Below, piece after piece: positions 18,235 to 26,204 of a stretch of DNA of 51,061 nt (position 1 is its first letter; the number at the start of each line of letters is the position of its first letter). Origin of the DNA: Candidatus Methanoperedens sp. (lineage in GTDB: Archaea > Halobacteriota > Methanosarcinia > Methanosarcinales > Methanoperedenaceae); assembly GCA_026552975.1 (NCBI GenBank), contig JAPMTR010000081.1, positions 1 through 51,061 on the forward strand, given 5' to 3'. Under the pieces are notes generated by a model that saw only the letters and a program-made list of their open reading frames with translations, searched no databases and was not told the DNA's origin. The position numbers were made by a program, and so were the translations under genes.

Positions 18235-19309
18235 TGTAATTTATATCAATGGAAGAGAGATTTCGATTGATACACCGGCTTATTTTATTGCAGACATTGC
18301 CTCTAACCATGATGGAGATATAGATCGTGCCAATGATTTAATTCGGCTCGCTAAAGAAGCAGGTGCTGACGCTGTTAAATTTCAACATTTTAAAGCAGAT
18401 AAGATCGTTAGCGACTACGGTTTTAAAAATCTCGGTACAAAAATGAGCCATCAAACATCTTGGGATAAATCAGTGTTTGAAATATACAAACGATATGAAT
18501 GCAATCGAGATTGGACAGAGGAATTAGCCAAAACCGCAAAAAGCGCAAAAATTGATTTCTTAACTACACCATATGATAATGAAGCTGTAGAGTTGCTGGA
18601 TCAATATATTTCGGCTTATAAAATTGGTTCAGGAGATATTACCTGGATCGATTTCATTGAAATAATCGCAAAAAAAAAGAAACCCGTAATACTGGCAACC
18701 GGTGCATCAAATATGGATGATGTGGAACGTGCTGTGGATGCTATATTAAAACATAATCCTCAACTTGTGCTGTTGCAGTGCAATACAAATTATACTGGAA
18801 GTACAGAAAATTTTAAATGTATCAATCTGAAAGTGCTGCAAACATTCGCTGTCAGATATCCTAATATTGTTCTTGGTCTCTCAGATCATACACCTTTACA
18901 TGCCACAGTTCTGGGTGCAATTGCATTGGGTGCAAGAGTTATTGAAAAGCATTTCACTGATGATAATAATCGCAAAGGGCCTGATCATGCTTTTTCAATG
19001 AATCCTGAAACCTGGGGAGAAATGATCAGCCGAAGTCGTGAACTTGAAATGTCCTTAGGGAATGGTATTAAACGCATCGAAAAAAATGAAAAAGATACAG
19101 TAGTTGTTCAGCGGCGTTGTTTACGATTGGTTCATAATATTAATGTGGGTGAAAAAATCAAAGAGAATGACCTGGAGGCTCTTCGTCCGGCACCAGAAGG
19201 GGCAATTGAACCCTATGAAATAAGTAAAGTAGTAGGTAAAACCCTGGTAATATCTAAATTTGCAGGAGATGCTCTTTTTGTAAATGATTTTAAGGAGGAA
19301 ATATGTTAA
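18221..19309 (+). CDS. N-acetylneuraminate/legionaminate synthase family protein (NeuB type)
   Basis: About 362 residues. The N-terminal TIM-barrel has YFIADIASNHDGD, AGADAVKFQHF, FLTTPYD, YKIGSGDITW, and GLSDHT with EKHFTDD; the C-terminal part (QRRCLRLVHNINVGEKI...LRPAPEG) is the SAF/antifreeze-like domain. The family condenses phosphoenolpyruvate with a six-carbon amino sugar to a nine-carbon sugar acid. The first motif has D where most family members have E (IADI for IAEI). The ATG at 18221 overlaps the RmlD-like gene. Which nonulosonate is made cannot be told. A strong GGAGG follows near its end for the next gene. Confidence 0.88.
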   Translation: MRYDSVIYINGREISIDTPAYFIADIASNHDGDIDRANDLIRLAKEAGADAVKFQHFKADKIVSDYGFKNLGTKMSHQTSWDKSVFEIYKRYECNRDWTEELAKTAKSAKIDFLTTPYDNEAVELLDQYISAYKIGSGDITWIDFIEIIAKKKKPVILATGASNMDDVERAVDAILKHNPQLVLLQCNTNYTGSTENFKCINLKVLQTFAVRYPNIVLGLSDHTPLHATVLGAIALGARVIEKHFTDDNNRKGPDHAFSMNPETWGEMISRSRELEMSLGNGIKRIEKNEKDTVVVQRRCLRLVHNINVGEKIKENDLEALRPAPEGAIEPYEISKVVGKTLVISKFAGDALFVNDFKEEIC

Positions 19310-19827
19310 AGGGTAGTTTTGTAGGTCTTCGTGCTATAGAGAATGCTGACTTATCGACATTATTAGAGTTTCGCAATAAACCGGAATATCGCCGCTATTT
19401 TCGAGAATATCGTGAGTTAAGTATGGGAAATCAAAAAGTCTGGTATGAAGAAAAAGTTATGAAAGATCCCACGACTGTCATGTTCTCTATTATTGAACTG
19501 GATAGTAATAGATTGCTAGGAGCATGTGGATTATGCTATATAGATTGGATAAATAAAAATGCAGATTTTTCAATTTATATTGGGGCTGATAATCTATATA
19601 TCGATGATAAATTTGCTCCGGATGCTGGATTGATCATGGCTCGTTATGGTTTTGAAGAACTCGGATTACACAGATTATGGGCTGAAATTTATGATTTTGA
19701 TGATTTAAAAAGAAAATTTTTTGAAAAATTTGGCTTCAAACTTGAAGGTCGTCATCGTGAAACACATTGGTCCGAAGGTAAATGGCACGATTCATTATTC
19801 TATAGTTTGCTTAAAGGGGAGTGTTAA
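19303..19827 (+). CDS. GNAT-family N-acetyltransferase (PseH/RimJ-like)
   Basis: 174 residues with a typical GNAT order: LRAIENADLSTLLEFRN at the start, LLGACGLCYIDW, ADFSIYIG, then GLIMARYGFEELGLHRLWAEI and FEKFGFKLEGR. In nonulosonate clusters a protein like this acetylates the amino group of the precursor (PseH role), which is the likely job here, but ribosomal-protein-type targets cannot be excluded. A near-perfect Shine-Dalgarno (AAGGAGGAAAT) precedes the ATG, inside the end of the NeuB-type gene. Confidence 0.8.
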   Translation: MLKGSFVGLRAIENADLSTLLEFRNKPEYRRYFREYRELSMGNQKVWYEEKVMKDPTTVMFSIIELDSNRLLGACGLCYIDWINKNADFSIYIGADNLYIDDKFAPDAGLIMARYGFEELGLHRLWAEIYDFDDLKRKFFEKFGFKLEGRHRETHWSEGKWHDSLFYSLLKGEC

Positions 19828-20840
19828 TGAAAATCCTGGTTGTTGGATGTGGTTCAATAGGTGAGAGGCATATCAGGAACTTGATAGACATTTCCAACCA
19901 TAGTATCATTGCATTTGATACTTTAAAAGAACGACTCAACATTATTAAAGAACGTTATGATGTGGAAACATGTGACAATATTGAAAGGTGTTTTGAAAAT
20001 GACATTGATGCAGTCATTGTTTGCACTCCCCCAAACACCCACATCAAAATCGCTGATCAAGCTATAACTCATCGTGCTCATGTGTTTATTGAAAAACCAA
20101 TATCAGATCGACTTGATGGCCTGGATGATTTAATTAAAAAAGCATCTTCTCATCAAAAGATTATTTCAGTTGGATATTGTTTCAGGTTCAGCGAAGGCTT
20201 AAAGTTGGTAAAGAATCTCATAGATTCAGGCAAATTGGGGAGAATTTTGTCAATAAAAGCAGAATTCGGGCAATATCTCCCCGATTGGCGTCCCTGGCAG
20301 AATTACAGGCAAAGTTATACTGCAAAAAAAGATCTTGGAGGGGGTATAATTCTTGACGGATCTCATGAAATAGATTATCTATACTGGTTGTTAGGAGATG
20401 TAAAGGAGGTATTTTGTTTTTCTGATAAAATCAGCGACCTTGAAGTTGAAACGGAAGACACCGCAGAGATTCTTTTGCGATTTTCAAATGGTGCTATTGG
20501 TGAAATTCATCTTGATTTTATACAAAGAGCATATTCACGGAATTGTAAAATAATTGGGGAAAAGGGAACATTGATCTGGAACTTTGGAGAACACAAAGTA
20601 AGTTTATATTCGGCAGATTCAAATGAATGGATAATATATGATGTAGATGCTGATGTGAATCTTATGTACATCGAAGAGATGAAGCATTTTTTGCATTGTA
20701 TTGATGCTTTATCAATGCCTCTTATTGATGCAAGACAGGGTAAACGAGTACTTGAAATTGCGCTTGCTGCGAAGGAATCAAGTGAAAAAAAATCTGTAAT
20801 AGATATTTCAGTTTCAAAAATTTACACTTTAGAAAAATGA
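19827..20840 (+). CDS. Gfo/Idh/MocA-family oxidoreductase
   Basis: About 337 residues with an N-terminal Rossmann domain (ILVVGCGSIGERHIRNL), the EKPISD strand of the family, and the C-terminal substrate domain with DLGGGIILDGSHEIDYLYWLLG. These NAD(P) enzymes oxidise or reduce sugars at ring carbons. In related loci they accompany NeuB and SpsF homologues and may produce a 3-keto or uronic intermediate for transamination. The start ATG overlaps the preceding stop (TAATG), indicating coupling. Confidence 0.85.
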   Translation: MKILVVGCGSIGERHIRNLIDISNHSIIAFDTLKERLNIIKERYDVETCDNIERCFENDIDAVIVCTPPNTHIKIADQAITHRAHVFIEKPISDRLDGLDDLIKKASSHQKIISVGYCFRFSEGLKLVKNLIDSGKLGRILSIKAEFGQYLPDWRPWQNYRQSYTAKKDLGGGIILDGSHEIDYLYWLLGDVKEVFCFSDKISDLEVETEDTAEILLRFSNGAIGEIHLDFIQRAYSRNCKIIGEKGTLIWNFGEHKVSLYSADSNEWIIYDVDADVNLMYIEEMKHFLHCIDALSMPLIDARQGKRVLEIALAAKESSEKKSVIDISVSKIYTLEK

Positions 20841-20861
20841 TTAACGGAGACTTTAAAAAAT

Positions 20862-21614
20862 ATGGCGGATAAAGAGAAAGTAAAAGAAGCGTCTCTTGGT
20901 GAGAAGGGTAATCATTATCATAAAAGTCAATACGAGAATCCAAAACGCAGCACAATTGCATTATGTGATTTTGTGAGCAAGATGTTACCATTAACAGATA
21001 GTTCTTATAATGCGATTGATGTTGGTTGTGGTGGTGGGGCAAATATGTATTATTTGTCTAAAATCCTTCCGGACACAAAATGGACTGGTTTAGACTTTGG
21101 GGGAAAATATTTTGATCTTGCAAAAAAGTACTCGCCAATTTATGATCAAATTAAGTTTGTGCAAGGTGACTTTTATGAACTCAGTGAAATATTCCCCAAT
21201 AAGTCATTTGATCTAGCATTTTCAATTCAAAATTTAAGCTGGTTACCTGATTATGAAGATGCAATGAAAGAAATAATGGTTATAACAAAAAAGTGGATTT
21301 TCGTGACAAGCTTATTTTCAGATTTTAATATAGACGTCTTTTCAGAAGTGATTGAATACGATGATGAATGGGGTTCAACAGAAGGTTCGCCATATAACTA
21401 TAATATCTATTCATATGGAAAATTTAAAGATTTTTGTTTGGACTGTGGTGCGAAAGAACTTATTTCGGAGGATTTTATTATAGATATTGACTTACCAATG
21501 CCAGAAAACAAACAAATGGGTACATACACTTTGAAAGATATTAATGAAAAAAGGCTTCAATTCAGTGGTCCATTACATATGCCGTGGAAAATGATAGCTA
21601 TTAGAATGGAGTAA
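20862..21614 (+). CDS. Class I SAM-dependent methyltransferase
   Basis: 250 residues. SAM-binding motif AIDVGCGGGANMYYL near residue 50, followed by KWTGLDFGG and a SFDLAFSIQNLSWLPD post-motif. No clear subfamily. It lies between the oxidoreductase and the cytidylyltransferase on the same strand and is A/T-rich like them, so a role in decorating the same sugar is likely but unproven. Confidence 0.75.
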   Translation: MADKEKVKEASLGEKGNHYHKSQYENPKRSTIALCDFVSKMLPLTDSSYNAIDVGCGGGANMYYLSKILPDTKWTGLDFGGKYFDLAKKYSPIYDQIKFVQGDFYELSEIFPNKSFDLAFSIQNLSWLPDYEDAMKEIMVITKKWIFVTSLFSDFNIDVFSEVIEYDDEWGSTEGSPYNYNIYSYGKFKDFCLDCGAKELISEDFIIDIDLPMPENKQMGTYTLKDINEKRLQFSGPLHMPWKMIAIRME

Positions 21615-21622
21615 AAAAAAGT

Positions 21623-22396
21623 ATGAAAAAAGTAGTTGCAATTATTCAGGCCAGGATGGGTTCGACACGGTTGCCTGGTAAAGTAGTGAAAGAAATTGCT
21701 GGGAAACCGATGTTATACCATGTAATAAATAGAGTAAAACATTCAAAAGAACTCAACGATATTGTAATTGCAACAACCAATCTAAAAGAAGATTCACAAA
21801 TACTTGATCTTGCATCTGAATTGGGAGTAAAAAGCTATGCAGGGAGTGAGAACGACGTATTAGATAGATACTATCGTTCTGCGATAATTTCTAAGGCGGA
21901 AGTTATAGTTAGAATCACTGCTGATTGCCCACTTGTTGATCCAAATGTGATCGATAAAGTGGTAAGATATTATCTAATCAACGATTTTGATTATGTTGGA
22001 ACATCAATAATACCTACGTATCCTGACGGAATTGATGTGGAAGTTTTCAGTTTTACAGCATTGGAAAAAGCCTGGAGTGAATCTAAGCTTTCCTCAGAAA
22101 GGGAGCATGTGACACCATATATATGGAAGAATTTAAACATCTTTAGAATTGGAAATTTAAAAAATGATGAAGATATTTCATATATGCGATGGTCGGTCGA
22201 TGAGCAACGTGATCTGGAATTTGTGAGAAAGATATACAATAATTTATATAAAAAAGATGAAATGTTTTATATTGAAGACATACTTAATTTATTAAAAAAA
22301 AATCCCGAATTAGAGGATATAAATAAAGGTATCATTCGGAATGAAGGATATTTAAAATCAATAAAGGAAGACAAGATAATTAAAGTAAAGAAGTGA
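21623..22396 (+). CDS. SpsF-type acylneuraminate cytidylyltransferase
   Basis: 257 residues. The nucleotide-binding start VAIIQARMGSTRLPGK, then NDVLDRYYRSA and VRITADCPLVDP, identify the SpsF/NeuA-like cytidylyltransferases. The enzyme should activate the NeuB-type product with CTP as a CMP-sugar acid for transfer. The last residues are lysine-rich. Its stop overlaps the next start (TGATG). Together with the NeuB-type and GNAT genes it resembles the Bacillus sps spore-coat set, of which SpsG is not seen here. Confidence 0.85.
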   Translation: MKKVVAIIQARMGSTRLPGKVVKEIAGKPMLYHVINRVKHSKELNDIVIATTNLKEDSQILDLASELGVKSYAGSENDVLDRYYRSAIISKAEVIVRITADCPLVDPNVIDKVVRYYLINDFDYVGTSIIPTYPDGIDVEVFSFTALEKAWSESKLSSEREHVTPYIWKNLNIFRIGNLKNDEDISYMRWSVDEQRDLEFVRKIYNNLYKKDEMFYIEDILNLLKKNPELEDINKGIIRNEGYLKSIKEDKIIKVKK

Positions 22397-23634
22397 TGAA
22401 AAAAATGGATGAAAAAAAAATGGATGCTATGCAGAAACATATTGAAAATGAATTAATTTCAATCAAATCCTGCCCTGTTTGCAAATCCCACAACTTAATG
22501 CTCGAATTTCACAGACAGAAAATTGATAAACAGCAAGATATTCAAACTCCAGAAATGCAACTTTCTCTTTGTGAGAATTGCGGATTTGTGTTTCAAAATC
22601 CAATACTTCCAGTTATGCAAAATGTCGATCACTATGTAAACAACGCCAACTATACGCTTGAACCAACCAAAGAAATGATCAACGCAAAGCGCAACCAGTT
22701 TAAATGGATTAGTCAAACCATGAATGATCTTGGCTTTGACACAGTACTTGCAACTCAAAACATCCAGCTTGGCTTATTTGACATCGGAGCCGCAGTTGGA
22801 TCACTACTTTCACTAGCCAAAGCCGCGGATTGGAGCACAGGCGGTGTTGAACCTGCACCGAATGCTGTAGCCTATGCCAAGAACAATTACGGAATATCTC
22901 TCCTGCAAGGCGATCTCAAGGAAGTAAAATCTATTCGAAAACCAGCGGTATTAATGAGCCATGTTTTGGAACACATTCCTGAGCCAGTTGCAGTGCTTAA
23001 ACATATCCGTGAAATTACGGACAAGTTTTGCATGCTCTTCATAGAAGTGCCTGATTTTTCATTGCCCCGAAATGCCATAGGCTGTGGATTCTTTGTCCCA
23101 GAGCACGTCAATTATTTTACCGCCGAAAGCCTAACCCGCTGTGCCAGGGAAGCTGGCTGGGAGATTATATCAATTAGTGTCCAACAGTATAAGGATGCAA
23201 ATGAGTTTTGCGCATATCCCGTGCTGCGAGGTAGTTTCATCAAGCGCACCAAAGCTTTCCTTCTGGCATACCGCAGACAAGCTCTCGATCTTGTTAATAT
23301 TGGGCTTGATGCTCAATCAAGCATGTTAAGAAGTAAAATATCAATGTTTTTGAATAAGGTTGAACGAGTGGTCATTTTTGGCGGTGGTGGACATACCGCT
23401 ATGCTTCTTGGAATCATGGATGATAAACAAAGACAAAAAATTGAAGTAATACTAGATTCAAATCCCGAGCGCGTGGGTAACAATTTGAAAGGGATACCTA
23501 TTGCGTCTTCAAAGGATTTACCAAAATACCGAGGGATGGGTATTATAGTCAGTTCACAAGGATATCAGTCTCAAATAGTAGAGCAAATCGAGGAAATGGT
23601 TGGGAATTCTTGTTCCACCCTAACCTTTTACTAG
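22396..23634 (+). CDS. Zinc-ribbon SAM methyltransferase (C-methyltransferase-like)
   Basis: About 412 residues. An N-terminal four-cysteine zinc site (SCPVCKSHN and LCENCGFVFQNP) is followed by a SAM domain (LFDIGAAVGSLLSLA, MSHVLEHIPEP, HVNYFTAESL) and a C-terminal nucleotide-binding-like domain with VVIFGGGGHTAMLLG. The arrangement matches sugar C-methyltransferases and is distinct from the one at 10943. The lysine-rich N-terminus contains several ATGs; I take 22396, which overlaps the SpsF stop. Confidence 0.78.
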   Translation: MKKMDEKKMDAMQKHIENELISIKSCPVCKSHNLMLEFHRQKIDKQQDIQTPEMQLSLCENCGFVFQNPILPVMQNVDHYVNNANYTLEPTKEMINAKRNQFKWISQTMNDLGFDTVLATQNIQLGLFDIGAAVGSLLSLAKAADWSTGGVEPAPNAVAYAKNNYGISLLQGDLKEVKSIRKPAVLMSHVLEHIPEPVAVLKHIREITDKFCMLFIEVPDFSLPRNAIGCGFFVPEHVNYFTAESLTRCAREAGWEIISISVQQYKDANEFCAYPVLRGSFIKRTKAFLLAYRRQALDLVNIGLDAQSSMLRSKISMFLNKVERVVIFGGGGHTAMLLGIMDDKQRQKIEVILDSNPERVGNNLKGIPIASSKDLPKYRGMGIIVSSQGYQSQIVEQIEEMVGNSCSTLTFY

Positions 23635-23663
23635 CAAAAGAGGGTAAGAGAGGAATATGCCCA

Positions 23664-23797
23664 ATGATTAACAGATATATTGAAATGAAGAACTTTTGTG
23701 AAAAAAAAGTATTATCATTGTTGATAATATTGATACCGGTGCAGGAGAAGCATTTAATGAATTTTTATATTGTAAAGATTTAGTTGAATTTGGATAA
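23664..23797 (+). pseudogene. Short frameshifted gene remnant
   Basis: An ATG at 23664 opens MINRYIEMKNFCEKK and runs into a run of eight A (23701-23708). After a one-base shift the reading continues as SIIIVDNIDTGAGEAFNEFL and ends at a TAA at 23795. Neither part alone makes a convincing gene. I do not recognise the source. The reading is tentative; it may also be two chance frames. The rest of the gap 23635-23823 holds only the Shine-Dalgarno (GGAAGGAG) of the next gene. Confidence 0.3.
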
Positions 23798-23823
23798 GGA
23801 GATTTTGGAAGGAGAATAATAAG

Positions 23824-24702
23824 ATGAAGGCTATACAAGAACAAAGGCTGGCAAATTCATTAGATGTTTCTGTTGTAGTTTGCACAAAGAATGAAGAATC
23901 CAGGATCGAAGATTGTTTAAAAAGTATTGTTAATAACAATCCCGCTGAAATTATCGTTGTGGATGGGGAGTCAACGGATGCAACTATTGAAATAGCCAAA
24001 AAATATACAAATAAAGTAATCCAATCATCCAATTCAAATCTTACCCGGGATCGACAAATAGGCATAGATGCTGCAAAAAATGAATATGTGGCAATGATTG
24101 ATTCGGATCACCGATTATTAAAAGGAGATATACGATCCTTATTAGATGACCTGCGAAGATATGATTTTGACATTGTGCAGTCCCAATTAATATCGTTCGC
24201 AAACCACAATTTTTGGAATAAAGCTGAAGAACAATCATGGCAATTAACACATAATTTCCCTGGTCCAAAAAGTATGATCGGGGTTGCGCCGGCTATTTTT
24301 AAGAAAAAAATTTTTGAAAAAATACAATTTGACGATAATATTACGAGTACAATCGATGATACTGATTTTATGTATAGATTGTCAAAAATACCGGGGATGA
24401 AATATGGAATAGGGCAAACCAGAATAAGACAATTGCATTTCGGATCATTTAGAACATACTTTAAAAAGTTTAAATGGTATGGAATGGGAGACGGAGAGTT
24501 TTGCGTCAAACATCCAAATCGCGCTGGTTCAATGATTTTTCATTTATTGATCAGATATCCTATTATCTATACATTAAGAGCGATAAAAAGAGGCAAATTC
24601 AAAGCTATTCCTTTTTTTATTTTACAGGGATACGTTCGTTTTTACGGGATGATCTGTGGGGTTATGAGACTGTCACTTAGTAAAAAATTTATAGTGGAAT
24701 AG
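23824..24702 (+). CDS. Family 2 glycosyltransferase
   Basis: 292 residues with a GT-A fold: VSVVVCTKNEESRIEDCL near residue 15, IIVVDGESTDATIEIA, the metal-binding DXD in YVAMIDSDHRL (about residue 98), and a later IDDTDFMYRL acceptor-side motif. No membrane anchor in the N-terminal half; the last 60 residues are hydrophobic and basic and may lie on the membrane. Likely adds one sugar to the lipid-linked glycan. Starts 8 bp after a GGAAGGAG. Confidence 0.85.
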   Translation: MKAIQEQRLANSLDVSVVVCTKNEESRIEDCLKSIVNNNPAEIIVVDGESTDATIEIAKKYTNKVIQSSNSNLTRDRQIGIDAAKNEYVAMIDSDHRLLKGDIRSLLDDLRRYDFDIVQSQLISFANHNFWNKAEEQSWQLTHNFPGPKSMIGVAPAIFKKKIFEKIQFDDNITSTIDDTDFMYRLSKIPGMKYGIGQTRIRQLHFGSFRTYFKKFKWYGMGDGEFCVKHPNRAGSMIFHLLIRYPIIYTLRAIKRGKFKAIPFFILQGYVRFYGMICGVMRLSLSKKFIVE

Positions 24703-24724
24703 TAAAATTGATAAATAGAAGGGA

Positions 24725-24838
24725 GCATACTTATCAAAATTTTTGTTAGATAAAGGTTATGAAGTTTATGGCACTTACAGGAGATTAAGCATGCCAAATT
24801 TCTGGAGCATTCAATATTTAAAAAAGAAGGATACATGA
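24725..24838 (+). pseudogene. Fragment of a GDP-mannose 4,6-dehydratase gene
   Basis: In one frame this reads AYLSKFLLDKGYEVYGTYRR and continues LSMPNFWSIQYLK. That is the segment after the Gmd glycine-rich loop (compare [20 protein letters not shown] in the intact copy at 7365), in a version with the 'TYRRLS-PNFW' variant. The upstream loop and everything after about 35 residues are missing. Its frame ends in TGA at 24836-24838, overlapping the ATG of the aminotransferase gene. This is a clear relic of replacement or recombination inside the glycan locus. Confidence 0.7.
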
Positions 24839-26151
24839 AAATAGAAAAAGGTAATGAGTTATGGACTAAAGCCAAGAAATTAATACCAGGTGGTTCACAA
24901 TTACTTTCAAAACGTTCTGAACAATTCTTGCCAGAACAATGGCCATCCTATTATAAAAAAGCAAAAGGGGTTGAAATATGGGATTTAGATGGTAATAAAT
25001 TCGTAGACATGTCACTGATGGGAGTTGGTGCATGCACGTTAGGATATGCAGATGATGATGTAAATGAAGCAGTAAAAGATGCTGTAGATGGAGGCTCTAT
25101 GGCAACTTTGAACTGTCCTGAAGATGTCGAGTTGGCTGAGTTGCTCTTAAAGTTAAATCCATGGGCTGAAATGGTGAGATATGCCAGAACCGGAGGAGAA
25201 GCAATGGCTATTGCTGTGAGAATTGCACGTGCTTATAGTGGGAAAGATAAGATCGCATTCTGTGGATATCATGGCTGGCATGATTGGTATCTCTCAACCA
25301 ATTTAGCAGATGATAATAATTTGGACGGACATTTGCTTCCTGGATTAGAGCCATTAGGCGTTCCTAGAAGTTTAAAAGGAAGTGCGATACCCTTTATATA
25401 TAATCGAATAGAGGACCTTGAAGAAATTGTTAAAAATAATGAAGTTGGTGTAATTGTAATGGAACCAATAAGACACCACGTTCCGGAAAATAATTTCCTG
25501 GAAAACGTCAGAAAAATTGCTAACGAAATTAATGCAGTTTTAATATTTGATGAAATAAGTTCCGGGTGGAGAATGAATGTAGGCGGTGCCCATCATTTCT
25601 ATAAAGTGTATCCTGACATCGCAGTTTATGGAAAAGCAATGAGCAATGGTTTTCCAATGGCAGCCGTTATTGGAAAAGAAGATTTTATGAATATGGCGCA
25701 GAAAAGTTTCATAAGCAGTACATATTGGACTGAAAGAATAGGACCTGTTGCTTCTCTTGCAACAATAAATAAAATGTTGGAAAATGAGGTTCCATCACAT
25801 TTATGCAGAATTGGGAATTTGATAAGCGATGGATGGAAAAAGCTCGCAGAAGAACATGATTTAAAGATAAATATAATGGAAGCTGTGCCACCTTTAACAA
25901 CGTTTGATTTTGACTATGGAAGAGAAAATCTAAAACTACAGACATTATTTACACAAGAAATGCTAAGTCGGGGTTTTTTTGCCTCCAAGAGTGTGTATGT
26001 ATCATATAGTCATCAAGAACAACATATTGAAAATTATATGGAAAATGTGGATGATGTTTTTTGTATACTTCTCAAAGCAATCGAACAGGGCAATGTGAAT
26101 AAACTATTAAAAGGTCCTGTTGCACATGCTGGATTTAAGAGATTGACCTGA
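24835..26151 (+). CDS. Class III PLP aminotransferase (glutamate-1-semialdehyde aminomutase-like)
   Basis: 438 residues. It shows IPGGSQLLSKR, GVEIWDLDGNKFVDMS, ARTGGEAMAIAVRIARA, FCGYHGWHDWY, IFDEISSGWR and the PLP lysine K267 in YGKAMSNGFP, all matching the HemL-like class III aminotransferases. The surrounding genes suggest a sugar substrate rather than haem synthesis; members in surface-sugar clusters are thought to aminate keto sugars or transfer amino groups. It could supply the amino group that DegT-type enzymes supply in known nonulosonate routes. Its start overlaps a gmd relic, so its junction is recent in evolutionary terms. Confidence 0.85.
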   Translation: MKIEKGNELWTKAKKLIPGGSQLLSKRSEQFLPEQWPSYYKKAKGVEIWDLDGNKFVDMSLMGVGACTLGYADDDVNEAVKDAVDGGSMATLNCPEDVELAELLLKLNPWAEMVRYARTGGEAMAIAVRIARAYSGKDKIAFCGYHGWHDWYLSTNLADDNNLDGHLLPGLEPLGVPRSLKGSAIPFIYNRIEDLEEIVKNNEVGVIVMEPIRHHVPENNFLENVRKIANEINAVLIFDEISSGWRMNVGGAHHFYKVYPDIAVYGKAMSNGFPMAAVIGKEDFMNMAQKSFISSTYWTERIGPVASLATINKMLENEVPSHLCRIGNLISDGWKKLAEEHDLKINIMEAVPPLTTFDFDYGRENLKLQTLFTQEMLSRGFFASKSVYVSYSHQEQHIENYMENVDDVFCILLKAIEQGNVNKLLKGPVAHAGFKRLT

Positions 26152-26204
26152 AGAGTTTGATTTTATGATTGAGAACATATATATTTTTTTATAGTCAGAT
26201 CAAC

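Noticed and set aside
24835-26151. hemL for haem synthesis
   Set aside because: Sequence motifs alone cannot separate HemL from sugar-cluster relatives, and the surroundings are entirely glycan genes.
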